Part shown: one piece after another, positions 18,601-26,734 of the stretch
How positions within the stretch are numbered: position 1 is the stretch's first letter
How the letters are laid out: the number at the start of each line of letters is the position of its first letter
NCBI GenBank assembly: GCA_946803715.1
Contig: CAMPET010000029.1
Location: forward strand, 162,928 to 190,343
From: Beroe ovata
Taxonomy: Eukaryota > Ctenophora > Nuda > Beroida > Beroidae
Direction: 5' to 3'
Length of the DNA: 27,416 nt
The notes under the pieces: model-generated
Seen by the model: the letters and a program-made list of their open reading frames with translations, nothing else
What the model was told of the DNA's origin: nothing
The model's database searches: none
Position numbers and translations under genes: made by a program

Positions 18601-20599
18601 CTGTCGGCCTGAACGTGCTGAGAAATGAATCAAGGTTATAGAGGACCGGCACTCTAGTATTTCTGTCAGGAGTGACGATTATTTTCAGGCCATTGTACCT
18701 GACTGTAGTATCAGATGCCTCACTAATGTGACCGTTGAGAATGGTAAGGAGGTCTCTTAGTACAAGGTAAGGATCGCCCGGGTTAGAGTCGCTCATGGAC
18801 CCGTTCCCTTCAGAAAAGAACCACTTATTACCGGACCAGTATACAGAGGCTGAGAAATCGAGGGGGTTTGCAGCGGTGCCAGATACCTTCTGGATTGCGA
18901 GAGCGACGTCTGTTTTGGAGATTTGGTCAGTTTCACTGAGCAGATCATCACATAGGTGAATAAGGCTAGACCCACAGTCATGATATCCTTCAGTTCGTAT
19001 CTGGATACACGTGAAGCCGTCACTGAGTTTGGGGAAGACAGCTGCTGACTCAGATATTGATCTGGATCTACCAAGGGGGGTGTCATGGACTAACTTGTCA
19101 ACGAGTCTTTTTCTGAGGGCGTTTGCAGCTGGTCGTCTGTAGGGCTTGTTACCGGACTCAGACCGTGTTCTACACCTGGTTCTGCTCGCGGTCAGGTTTA
19201 ATACGGTTTTAGTGTTTCCGTATGGAGATCTTGGGGCTGGGGAAGGTAATTTTTGGGGTGTGAGAAACCTGTCTTCATCAGTGCGGTCTTTCTCAGGTCC
19301 CTGGGGGAGATTGGTCTTGTCACGCCCTGGAGTGAAATTGGCGAGGGTGATGTTAGATAGGGATACGTCAAGACTAAAGTCGCTCGGGGTTGGGGAGGAG
19401 TTTTGCGGGACTCCAAACAGAGTGGCATTTCTGGCTATTTCCCAGACTTTCGAAATCCCGCCGAAGATTGACATATCAGAGATCCGGTGGAAATTAACGT
19501 TGGTCTGCGATATCGAAGCCGCCTGGGTTGAGTTGAGGCTTTCGGTCGAAACTGACTCGTCAAGCTCACATGTTGTCATTATTTTTGACACTGTATTTGG
19601 ACGTGGGTTTTTTTCCTCATCATCGTCGTCTTCTCTACCTATACATCCTTCTGAGGCATGTCTCAGTGGTCTTCTTCCCACTATGGAGCTGTTCCTGCTG
19701 GTAGCTCGTCCTGATGAGGAGCTAATCTTGTTCGTGTCTGGGGGGTTGTCACGTTCAGTATCTCTTGGAGAGTCATTTTCTTCCTCTGTGGTCGCTACAA
19801 GACTGCTATGGGAATTCAGTAGAGTATGCACATCTGAATAACAGCTGAAATTGTGCGCTCGTGGCGCAGGCGGTAGAGCAGCCGGCACAGCCGCGAGCCA
19901 GGCAGAAGAAGGGGGGATTGATTCAGGTCGAGGCGACGCTGTTTTTGGAGCCGTCCTGTTTAGAGCACTTCCGGGTTGAGAGTCGAGTGAGCTGATTCGG
20001 AGTGAGGAAATTTTTTCCCATATTACTGCCGTAATTAGTGTAGCTAACATGTGATTTCTTGCCCCAAGTATCAATCTGAGTATTAGTACACGGTACATGG
20101 CATTACAGTACATTGATAAGTTCACATCTGAGATAAGAGCAAAGATTGAGTAGAGAGTGTAATTTCGTTCAGACTCACTAAATATCACTTGTATCGTGTG
20201 TTTGCTCACTGTGTCTTTGCCGTTGAAACTGTTGACGTTGTTGTTGGTGATGTAGCTTTGGTAACACTTCGGCTGGAAATCAAAGGTTTCAGCGTCGAGA
20301 GGCGGTGAGCCAAGGTTGGCAATCACCTTTGTGAAGCTGTCACCTCCGACATCACAGAGTAGTGGTATCTCCAACTGGTACTGCGATTGGAGGCTGTCAG
20401 GTGTGAAGGGGTCTTTCCAAGATGTATCAAAATAGTGGTGCCTTCGGGTGAGCATACACAATGACCGTGTAGACTTAGCTGATAAGAGAGGAGAGTGGTG
20501 TCCAGCGTTGGGTGGTCTTCCTCTCCTCCAGAGTGTGTCACTACGGTAGTCAGAGGACCTCATGGAGAGGCCGTGTTGAGGTCGGGTATGGTTTAACAC
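15647..20599 (-). CDS. LINE B ORF1, giant multi-domain protein (up to 1650 codons)
   Basis: An open frame that runs almost to the contig break at 20613. The first codon of the frame is GTG; the first ATG is at 20563. Residue numbers count from 20599. Residues 1-210 include a hydrophobic stretch (about 149-195) and may be 5' UTR. About 210-530 is Ser/Thr-rich and basic. Residues 635-734 resemble the AlkB-like 2-oxoglutarate/Fe oxygenase fold (LHIGKTRS 669-676, LGHFSILTIL around His698, QKDMRIHFPQE around His715), but the HxD pair and the final arginine are not recognisable. Two imperfect Thr/Pro-rich repeats with LPLYSHI(L/I)ERGA lie at about 800-960. A Lys-rich linker and coiled coil lie at about 1136-1290. 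The C-terminal SGNH-like domain (about 1455-1640) has VIHDP instead of GDS, LGHGD instead of GxND, and no clear DxxH. LINE ORF1 proteins bind and package RNA. The AlkB match is tentative. Confidence 0.85.
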   Translation of the reverse strand: MLNHTRPQHGLSMRSSDYRSDTLWRRGRPPNAGHHSPLLSAKSTRSLCMLTRRHHYFDTSWKDPFTPDSLQSQYQLEIPLLCDVGGDSFTKVIANLGSPPLDAETFDFQPKCYQSYITNNNVNSFNGKDTVSKHTIQVIFSESERNYTLYSIFALISDVNLSMYCNAMYRVLILRLILGARNHMLATLITAVIWEKISSLRISSLDSQPGSALNRTAPKTASPRPESIPPSSAWLAAVPAALPPAPRAHNFSCYSDVHTLLNSHSSLVATTEEENDSPRDTERDNPPDTNKISSSSGRATSRNSSIVGRRPLRHASEGCIGREDDDDEEKNPRPNTVSKIMTTCELDESVSTESLNSTQAASISQTNVNFHRISDMSIFGGISKVWEIARNATLFGVPQNSSPTPSDFSLDVSLSNITLANFTPGRDKTNLPQGPEKDRTDEDRFLTPQKLPSPAPRSPYGNTKTVLNLTASRTRCRTRSESGNKPYRRPAANALRKRLVDKLVHDTPLGRSRSISESAAVFPKLSDGFTCIQIRTEGYHDCGSSLIHLCDDLLSETDQISKTDVALAIQKVSGTAANPLDFSASVYWSGNKWFFSEGNGSMSDSNPGDPYLVLRDLLTILNGHISEASDTTVRYNGLKIIVTPDRNTRVPVLYNLDSFLSTFRPTAALHIGKTRSVDVIPKRLDPTMTDVFDVQLGHFSILTILPDVQKDMRIHFPQESALLDDDHHIIIMPFMQHVREPHHLNGSSSSPVTVSVAPRRTKVPALIPNPPTEMAPDTHHVPETTAATDPANSSPITSSKLPLYSHILERGASTSPFPHGTTELVPDTQPDYLTTAPNSQNIGAEQVLGRSTSPVTDNNLTVTSPPPHNNTELTTAPAEPVDSTSTTRTLPLYSHIIERGAEEKPTSPETDNTPSVTSLPTQDTTELVQDTQPVPLTTTDPNTERNSQFISFSSCKAIVVGQNSETVREWLGKCSLRPSGSAVTDKSAIIEFLHKACIGKSYPPKGFLELFCKKIPGPTLDEELHSKDVQFSPSASIVIKRRLLLAKLLEIRSSITANEPNQPAPPPLLEDLGSEDCASEEDCSVYNPPSRASNSNKTAKKSKNKRSGPAEKKKTEEYDKHGQLTGSASKPNKVNKTGDPNYENAIKLLEETILELQDRVSKQESVIELLTQQLMSHQSTQPEQNSHQERKVIKKLEDNVRTLFQSNNEMQTRMDVFDEKHEKQAKSDKWTRDKITQIKGDISQMKSVAKVDSNVTQADSLPIQSCQCKIEMQKELNALKTSISALEHSVALSTISPDQIQPEVEQETSPPNGNGGQETTHMPDNSNYSKLHETVMDSLMEYHRGKRGDVLNSIAFDHSYARPQTCHPELVPENEIPVWSTITIENDLSHQLPKGLPVDSTMTRDTRKELMSHSVYSPDDVPHRTLRHSEFRPHPLENSSASKSFVAPVSSSSYRFRTHKCFVIHDPFLRTFDKDRFSSWFDLESLQSDSFYSLLKKGQLVSTINKLKPEVVYIHLGHGDIIRNHDIETISGHIDQVIWNILEKTDAKLCISLLIPVPGAPHQNEKIGALNSIISSIVNSYRRTEVNRSRFFSSNNDSLAGYLIYKPSANGKLLDLNSRGLAKYWIRMRDALRRSLGLEETRPRNRSHHE
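17770..18235 (-). repeat. Imperfect tandem repeats within LINE B ORF1
   Basis: Blocks recur at the DNA level: TATGCGAATACA(A)GGG near 17915 and 18183, TGGACCAACTCTGTGGTG-type near 17815 and 18125, and GTTGTCAGTT(T/A)CCGGACTTGTGG near 17866 and 18023. They encode a Thr/Pro/Ser-rich linker with two LPLYSHI(L/I)ERGA motifs. The repeats preserve the reading frame. Confidence 0.75.
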
Positions 20600-20612
20600 T
20601 TAGATTTAACTA

Positions 20613-20613
20613 N
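20613..20613. other. Unresolved base marking a second contig join
   Basis: The 'n' falls between the LINE A reverse-transcriptase frame (broken after TEHLKS, where LINEs normally continue with LHWLPV-like residues) and the 5' end of the LINE B ORF1 frame. Both elements are interrupted at this base. Confidence 0.8.
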
Positions 20614-23249
20614 TGATTTGAGATGTTCAGTCTTAGGGTCTCGTTTCTTCAAACCAAAAATCACACCACATGCTCTATTCTGTATGTTTTGGAGTCTCAG
20701 TAAGTTGCGTGAGTGTATCCCAAAATACATTGAGTTACAATAATCAAGAGATGAAATAACTACAGCTTGAACCAACTGCTGCATCTGCTTCAGTGATAAG
20801 AAAGTCTTCATTTTTGATATATTTCGTAGATTATGAAGACATTTAACCCTGAGTTTATCTATCTGTGGTGTGAATGAGAGTCTAGAATCCAAATGAATAC
20901 CCAAGTTCTTGGCAGTCGATACAAATCGGACACAAGTACTTGGGGTGATGAACGATCCATGAATGTTGATTTTGGCTATCGTTTTCTTATTTCCAAAGAC
21001 TATGATCTCAGTTTTTCCCGGGTTAAGCTGAAGGTAGTGGCTGCTCATCCATTTGTTAATGACTTTGAAGCATAGAGGTACTTCTTCTGCAAAGATCTGA
21101 TATTGTTGACTTGGATTGAATGATTTCATGACCTGGTGGTCGTCTGCGAACCCATGTATGTTGAATAGAACACTTTCGACCGTGCTGTAGATGGATCTGA
21201 TATATATGTTAAACAGGATAGGTCCAAGAACAGAGCCCTGGGGTACACCGAATTTGATTGTGATGTCCATTGATTCAGTTTCCCCTATCTTGACCTTCTG
21301 GCACCGTCCAGAGAGATAGCTTTTGAACCAATTCAAAGCGTTTCCAACGATTCCAATTTCTTTCTCGAGTATAGTCAACAATCTGTGATGATCGACGGTG
21401 TCAAAAGCTGCAGATAAGTCAAGCAACATTACGACAGTGGCTTTGTTTTCATCTGAAGCAATTAACAGATCATTCACTATTCTTATCAGAAGTGTTTCAG
21501 TACTGAAGTGTTTTTTGTATGCAGACTGATTGTCAACATTAAGGCCATTCAGCTTCAAGTGTTCATTGAGTCTCTTTAAAACCACTTTCTCGACAATTTT
21601 ACCTATGAAGGAAAGATTTGAGACAGGTCTATAGTTCCTGAGTGTGTTGACATCTAGTGAAGTACCTTTGATGAGGGGAGTAAGATGTGCAGATTTCAAA
21701 TTATCCATAGAACCTTCCAGTAGTGACGCATTCACTAACTGGCAAAGAGTGGGGATGAGGACTTCCTTATTTTCGGACATAAGACTGGCTGGTATAGGGT
21801 CTAGACTACATGATTTTAGATTAGTCTCGTTGAGAATCTCTCTTATTTCTTCCTCAGTTGTTGGTTCAAAGCGTTCAAGTGCATTTACTGATAAAGGATG
21901 GTTCTTGATAACATCCGCATCTTCTGCAAACGAAGCTCTGATCTTTTCAATTTTGGAGCTGAAGTAGTTATTGAAGTTGTCCACGATTTTCTGGAGACTA
22001 TCACTGGTTGGAAGAGTCAGGCTTTTGTCTTTATCAAGAAATGTGTCAACAAATGTGAACAATCCCTTTTGGGAGTGATTATATTTCTCAAAATGGTTGC
22101 TGAAGTACTCCTTTTTCTTTTCATTGGCCAATTCGTCACAGAACCTTCTAAGATATTCATAGTACTCTCGATCAGCTTCAGATAACGTCTTTTTCCACGA
22201 CTTTTCTGCTCTTCTCCTCTTTGCTCTTGCAGCCTTGTATTCAGAATCAAACCATTTAGAGTCCGGCAGATCACGGATCCACTTGGTGATTACTGGAGCG
22301 TGCCAATCAAGAACAGTAGAAACAGTATTATTGTAATCACTGACTATATCACAGAATGGTTTGTCATATCGCATTACTTCAGACAATCTGTCCCTTAATG
22401 AAGAACAAAAGTCTCCATTATCAACACTCTTCAAGTCCCTGAAAGTTATTTTCTTTTTATCATTTTGTGGAACTGCTGTTACATCAAGTGCAAATGATAG
22501 GCAGAAATGGTCACAGGTTGGGAATTGGTCTACCAAGTGTGAGGAGGTGACTGAGTTATTTGTGACAATGTTATGAGATGCTATCACTAGATCAAGTGTA
22601 TGTCCAGAAGTGTGAGTTGGTCCATTACACAGTTGTAAGAGGCCATAATCAGAAATTAGTTTATCTAAACTTGTGCTGTTTCTGTTAGATTCGTCAATGT
22701 GAATATTGAAATCCCCACACACTAGGATGTGTTCTGATTTTTCCACTAGGTCGCTCAGAAACATGTCAAAGTCATGAAGAAAAGTGGAGAGTGGACCTGT
22801 TCTATATACACATGAGCATAGCAAGGATTTATTATTAGGGAGCTTGATTCTCAAAGAAACAGATTCAAATGAAGGGACGTTACTGATGTATAGTTTGACC
22901 ACTTTGATTGCATGAGATTTGAACAAAATGGCTACTCCGCCACCTCTGGCGTCAGGTCTATGGGTGTGGTGAATATCATAACCATGAGCTTTGATTGTGG
23001 CAGTGGTGTGATTGTTAATATCAGTGAGCCAAGACAAACATGAACGAAGACAAACATGGGATTCTGAGTTAAAACATAGTCCATAACAGAGTCTGCTTTA
23101 TTGTTGAGTGACCTTACATTCCATGACAAGCACGTCATATTGATTGGTTTATCATATACTGGAATGTGGCTACCTAGGATATGTTTTTTGAGTTGTAGAA
23201 AGAGATTGATTTTTTCAGCTTGTCCTGTGCTGCTTGATATGATGGACAT
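20614..23249 (-). CDS. LINE A ORF2, endonuclease-reverse transcriptase, frameshifted and 3'-cut
   Basis: The frame starts at ATG 23249, overlaps the ORF1 end by 76 bases, and opens the endonuclease with LSWNVRSLNNK. Near 23037-23080 the coding frame switches, so the copy is broken there; an 11-base direct repeat (ATGTTTGTCTT) lies at the break. The second frame carries RGGGVAILFK, VCGDFNIHID, HTLDLVI and CDHFCLSF of the endonuclease. Reverse transcriptase motifs follow: LTPLIKG, NYRPVSNLSFIGKIVEKVV, LLDLSAAFDTVDH (motif A), GVPQGSVLGPILFNIYI (B), and HGFADDHQV (C, with FADD in place of the usual YADD). SSLDYCNSMYFGI and the IQNRACGVI block precede the cut at 20613. The enzyme would nick target DNA and copy LINE RNA at the nick. 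The catalytic Glu of the ETW-like endonuclease motif cannot be placed with confidence around the frameshift. Confidence 0.9.
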
Positions 23250-24601
23250 TGCAATGAGGATGCTTCATGCGTGTGGGTGAAGGATGTCTTATCAGTTTTA
23301 CAGTTCACACATGTAGGCACAAAATTTGAATCATTACACAGGGTGCAGTCAGCTGTTTTGTGATCACCAGCACACTTTGCACAAACAGGTTTTGTGGCTC
23401 TGCACTTATCCTGATAATGATGGAATTTCTGACAATTGTTACATCTTTTGATGTAGAAGTGGTCATACACTCCACAGCTATACATTCCTATGTAAATTCG
23501 ATTTCCAATGTGTTCAATGAATTTTCTAATCTCGTTACTCACTCGAATGCAAGCCTGATATCTCTTGCCACTTTTTTGCTCTCGAATGTACAGAACTTCG
23601 AATGTAGAGCCCTGATTAACCAGTGACGAAATCTCTTCATGCATTGACAATATTTTCTCTTTGAGTTGACAAGGAGTAACATTTTCGATGATATTTGCAA
23701 CTGAAATTGTTGGGAGTCTCTCAGGAGGTTGGAACACTTTCTGACTGGGGTGCAGTTCTTGCAGCCTTTTCGTCAGTTTCTCCCTGTGCTCATTCTTTTC
23801 AATAACCAGAACTGCCTCGCCAGACTTGTTCCTATAACTTTTACTGACCTGGATTTTATTTTCAGTAATTATCTTTTCCAACTCAGTATCCTTAAGATTA
23901 TTACCAGTAGAGTCTGTTTTAACGATAACTGGAGTCTTTGATTTGACTCTGATCAAGCCATCCTTATCACACCATGGGTTTGTGGGAACAAAAGGTGTCA
24001 AGACTGGTTCTGCACAAGATGAGATTGAATAGGCTACCTGTGCTGGCTTGTTTCTACCGCACATGTTTCCTCCAACAAGGAGGTCTTTGATTTCAGTTAT
24101 GTTGGACTCCATGGACTCAATTTTTCTTTCCAATGTGTGGACATGTTCCTGAAGGGATGCAGCTCTTTTCTGCTCATGATCAGTAAGGCATGGGTCACAA
24201 ACAAAGCAGAATGACCCACAGTAAGAGTCCTTTTTATCAGCTCGCTTAATGTACTGCTCCAAGAAGGTTTTGTTGCACATAACGTTATCAGAACCACCAT
24301 TTTCTTGTTTACAGATTGCGTGATAGCTCCTGCTACAGAATAAACATGAGACACATTTGTCTAACGCATTTTCATCTCCGCATGCTGAACAAGCACCAAA
24401 TTCATTGATAACAGTTGGTGAAGAACAAACAAGATTACCTTTCGTGGGTATATTATCGTAACCCTTCTGTGATTTGGGGGTGGATGGTGTTCTTGAGGTG
24501 AGAGATGGTTTTGACTTGCTTGAGTGGGGAGGTGTAGCAGGGCGTGGAGTGAAGTTGTGACTGATGTCAGTGTCGTCATCGCTTTCATAACCATGTAACA
24601 T
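23174..24601 (-). CDS. LINE A ORF1, PHD finger and zinc-knuckle protein
   Basis: 475 residues from ATG 24601. An N-terminal low-complexity Ser/Pro/Thr region is followed by a PHD-like zinc finger at about residues 71-140 (CSAC, CVSC, C-x-x-x-YHAIC, CFVCDPC). A short coiled coil follows (LQEHVHTLERKIESMESNI). The middle has two alpha/beta stretches resembling the RRM-like domains of ORF1 proteins. Three C-terminal zinc knuckles follow: CNNCQKFHHYQDKC (CX2CX4HX4C), CAKCAGDHKTADC (CX2CX3HX4C), and a looser CVNC-H-H-C. The family binds the element's RNA and accompanies it to the nucleus; the PHD might read histone tails at target sites, which is inference. The gene ends inside the start of ORF2. 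The frame is intact. Confidence 0.88.
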   Translation of the reverse strand: MLHGYESDDDTDISHNFTPRPATPPHSSKSKPSLTSRTPSTPKSQKGYDNIPTKGNLVCSSPTVINEFGACSACGDENALDKCVSCLFCSRSYHAICKQENGGSDNVMCNKTFLEQYIKRADKKDSYCGSFCFVCDPCLTDHEQKRAASLQEHVHTLERKIESMESNITEIKDLLVGGNMCGRNKPAQVAYSISSCAEPVLTPFVPTNPWCDKDGLIRVKSKTPVIVKTDSTGNNLKDTELEKIITENKIQVSKSYRNKSGEAVLVIEKNEHREKLTKRLQELHPSQKVFQPPERLPTISVANIIENVTPCQLKEKILSMHEEISSLVNQGSTFEVLYIREQKSGKRYQACIRVSNEIRKFIEHIGNRIYIGMYSCGVYDHFYIKRCNNCQKFHHYQDKCRATKPVCAKCAGDHKTADCTLCNDSNFVPTCVNCKTDKTSFTHTHEASSLQCPSYQAAQDKLKKSISFYNSKNIS

Positions 24602-24665
24602 TGCTATGAGGTGTGGGAACTGCTCTTCGATTGCACCACCTCAAATTTGATTGTAATAAGTAGTG

Positions 24666-26314
24666 TTCCCTAAACTTTTGGCACCATTAACAAAATCTAA
24701 GACCTAAATCAAAAATATCGAATGATTGTCCTAAGCCGAATCTTTTTTCTACCTCTAATCCCTGGTTTTCACTCAATTTGGTCCAGTTATTTAGAAACAA
24801 ATATCCAGTTTCCTATATATGCCTTCTTTCTTTAATTATGAATGGGTCTCAAGATCTGGCACCACTTGCTACCCAATCAGGCATGCTGATTGGAATGTTC
24901 ATGCTCATGACTTTGATACCATTCAAAAATGAGAAACTTGACAGTAAAGTTTGACACCATTAGAAAATAGGGAGCATGTAAAACATCACATATCTGACAC
25001 CACCTGTCAACTGACACAAAGAAACACATAGAGAAACTTTAAACATCAGAAAGATCAGAGGCAAGAATTGATTACTAGAGACACTTGATAACTATCCACA
25101 CTTGATACAAAAATCATTACATCAACATTACTTTACAAATAGAAACCTCATCATACTATTTAATACTGTGGAGATCAGGGATAGCAGAGGTCAGAGGCCT
25201 CAGGTCCTGCTAGTTAAAAGAATTGTAATGTCATAGAATACTAAAGACTAGGATAAGTAGAACATTTGTGGTTTTGATTCATAATGGGGGGGATGCAACG
25301 TGCATTAATGTGCATTAATGTGCAATAATGTGCATTAATGTGCATTAATGTGCGTCAATGTCAGTTTTGCGTTTTTTTGAAATACTGACATTAATGCACA
25401 TGTTTATTCAAGTGAGAATATCAAGAACTTCAGCTCATCTGAGTCCCAAATAAGAACGAAAAACCAATCGCACACAACAAGGTCCCCGACCTACGTTGAT
25501 TTTATGCCCGACTGATGACTATGACAGCAATTCAAGCCACAGATACCACTTCTCGAGTTGGGAATACTGATTACTGATACTATTTCTCGAGTTGAAACAT
25601 CCATGATCATCAGTGACCAAATAGGGAACTATAAGCTGTCATCACAGACCATCATGAATCATAATGAGTCTCAAGTGGTCGCACAGGACCTTATGGAGCC
25701 ATAAGGCGACACAAATAACCGTGGATAGAACACTTTAGAACCGATAGGGGCCATAGAAAATCATCAGTCAACTTAAGGAGATACAGGAGCTCGTCAGGAG
25801 GACCTCATAGAACCATAAGGGTTGGTCAACTACCACCAGATACTAAAAGAGACTCATGGGCTTATAGACGACTATTATAAGGGGATATCATGAGCTAGGT
25901 ATGTGGTATCACTGGAAAATACTTCCTGACTTTAAAGAGTTAGAGACACTTTTCCAATTCTTGAGGCTATAATACTATTTGTTTGATTGGGGGCTACAGG
26001 TACTAGTTACTTCTCGAGTTGGGAATGGGGGGCTACGAATACGGTTGGCTGGTGCTTTAGGTATAATAGATACTACTTCTTGATTTGGGAGCTGAAGATA
26101 CTACGTATTGAGTTGGGAGCTAGGAACACTTTTTCTTTAGTTGGACAAGGTTGGTAACGATGCTGTTTCTTGAGTTGGTATGGTAACTACTAAAACTACT
26201 TCTCGAGTTGGGAGCACCACTGCACCAGATACCACTCTTGAATTGGGAGGTGGGAGCAACAGATAGTTTCTGTCACATACATGAAGTGGAACAAAAGGTC
26301 AAAAAGTGGTACAG
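24666..26314. repeat. 1.65 kb direct duplicate, copy 2
   Basis: Direct copy of 12541-14190, offset 12124-12125 bases, with a one-base length difference near 24764. Its left end coincides with the 5' end of LINE A. On the right the sequence carries on into the rest of a complete DNA transposon, which proves that copy 1 is truncated by the assembly. It contains no gene; the 77-codon frames in both copies are chance ORFs. Confidence 0.95.
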
Positions 26315-26449
26315 AATTAGTTCAATTTATGTGCATTAATGTGCATCAATGTGCATTAATGTGCAATAATGTGCATTAATGTGCATTAATGTCAATGTCA
26401 GTTTTGGGATTTTTCCAAATACTGACATCAATGCACGTTGCATCCCCCC
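25286..26449. mobile_element. Complete non-autonomous DNA transposon, 1164 bp, 8 bp TSD
   Basis: Ends are GGGGGGGATGCAACGTGCATT on the left and, reverse-complemented, GGGGGGATGCAACGTGCATT on the right. The flanking 8-base target duplication TTCATAAT lies at 25278-25285 and 26450-26457. Each end carries an array of the 10-base unit TGCATTAATG, which contains the palindrome CATTAATG, and a hairpin of TGTCAG...CTGACA. The interior has about eight variants of CTTCTCGAGTTGGGA and no coding frame. An 8 bp duplication fits hAT, P or Merlin-like superfamilies; the G-rich ends are not the usual hAT CA-G ends. An autonomous partner is not in the window. Confidence 0.88.
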
Positions 26450-26457
26450 TTCATAAT

Positions 26458-26734
26458 CAAGATCAGATTCATTTGAAACTTGGGCTTAGGGCGAAAAAAA
26501 CATGACTAACTAGAATAAATCATATAACCACTGTTATGTTACATGTATCTGTGCCACACAGTCAAGATTCCACCCATTCTTGCCAGGTGTGAAATCCCGC
26601 CACCAAGGGTAGAGAAATCCTACCATACATATATCAACTGACATCATTAAAGAAACATCATTAACATCTACAGACAAAAATGTCAAGGGAACAGAACAAA
26701 AATCTTTCAAAGATGTTGTCAGACTTTTTCAAAC
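26458..26734. other. Spacer without recognised features
   Basis: AT-rich flank to the right of the transposon. No reading frame of interest, repeat or RNA gene was recognised. Confidence 0.5.

Larger units (their letters stand above)
14192..20612 (-). mobile_element. LINE B: non-LTR retrotransposon, giant ORF1 plus ORF2 5' part
   Basis: Both ORFs run on the minus strand. ORF1 (20599 to 15647) and ORF2 (15654 to 14192) overlap by 8 bases, as in bicistronic LINEs. ORF2 has the apurinic-type endonuclease domain but the sequence stops before the reverse transcriptase at 14191. The 5' end is also lost at the join at 20613, so neither UTR is present. The long uninterrupted frames suggest a young or recently active element. 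Among described elements, coiled-coil plus esterase ORF1 proteins are typical of CR1/L2-like elements, so that superfamily is the closest guess. Confidence 0.85.
20614..24665 (-). mobile_element. LINE A: CR1-like non-LTR retrotransposon with PHD ORF1
   Basis: A minus-strand element with ORF1 (24601-23174) and ORF2 (23249 to 20614), cut at its 3' end by the join at 20613. The 5' boundary is placed at 24665, because from 24666 on the sequence equals the duplicate segment that lacks the LINE at 12541. About 64 bases of 5' leader precede the ORF1 ATG. PHD-finger ORF1 proteins are described for CR1-like elements. One frameshift in ORF2 indicates an inactive copy or a sequence error. Confidence 0.9.

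Noticed and set aside
19146-19841. 231-codon plus-strand frame
   Set aside because: Antisense shadow of the open LINE B ORF1; composition follows the opposite strand and no domain is visible.
19856-19935. Functional tRNA gene
   Set aside because: Only a D-arm/A-box resemblance; no anticodon stem, B box or acceptor stem could be formed.
12541-26314. Long terminal repeats of an LTR retrotransposon or virus-like element
   Set aside because: The repeats lack TG...CA ends, primer-binding site and polypurine tract. Copy 1 ends at a gap, and the enclosed genes are non-LTR type.
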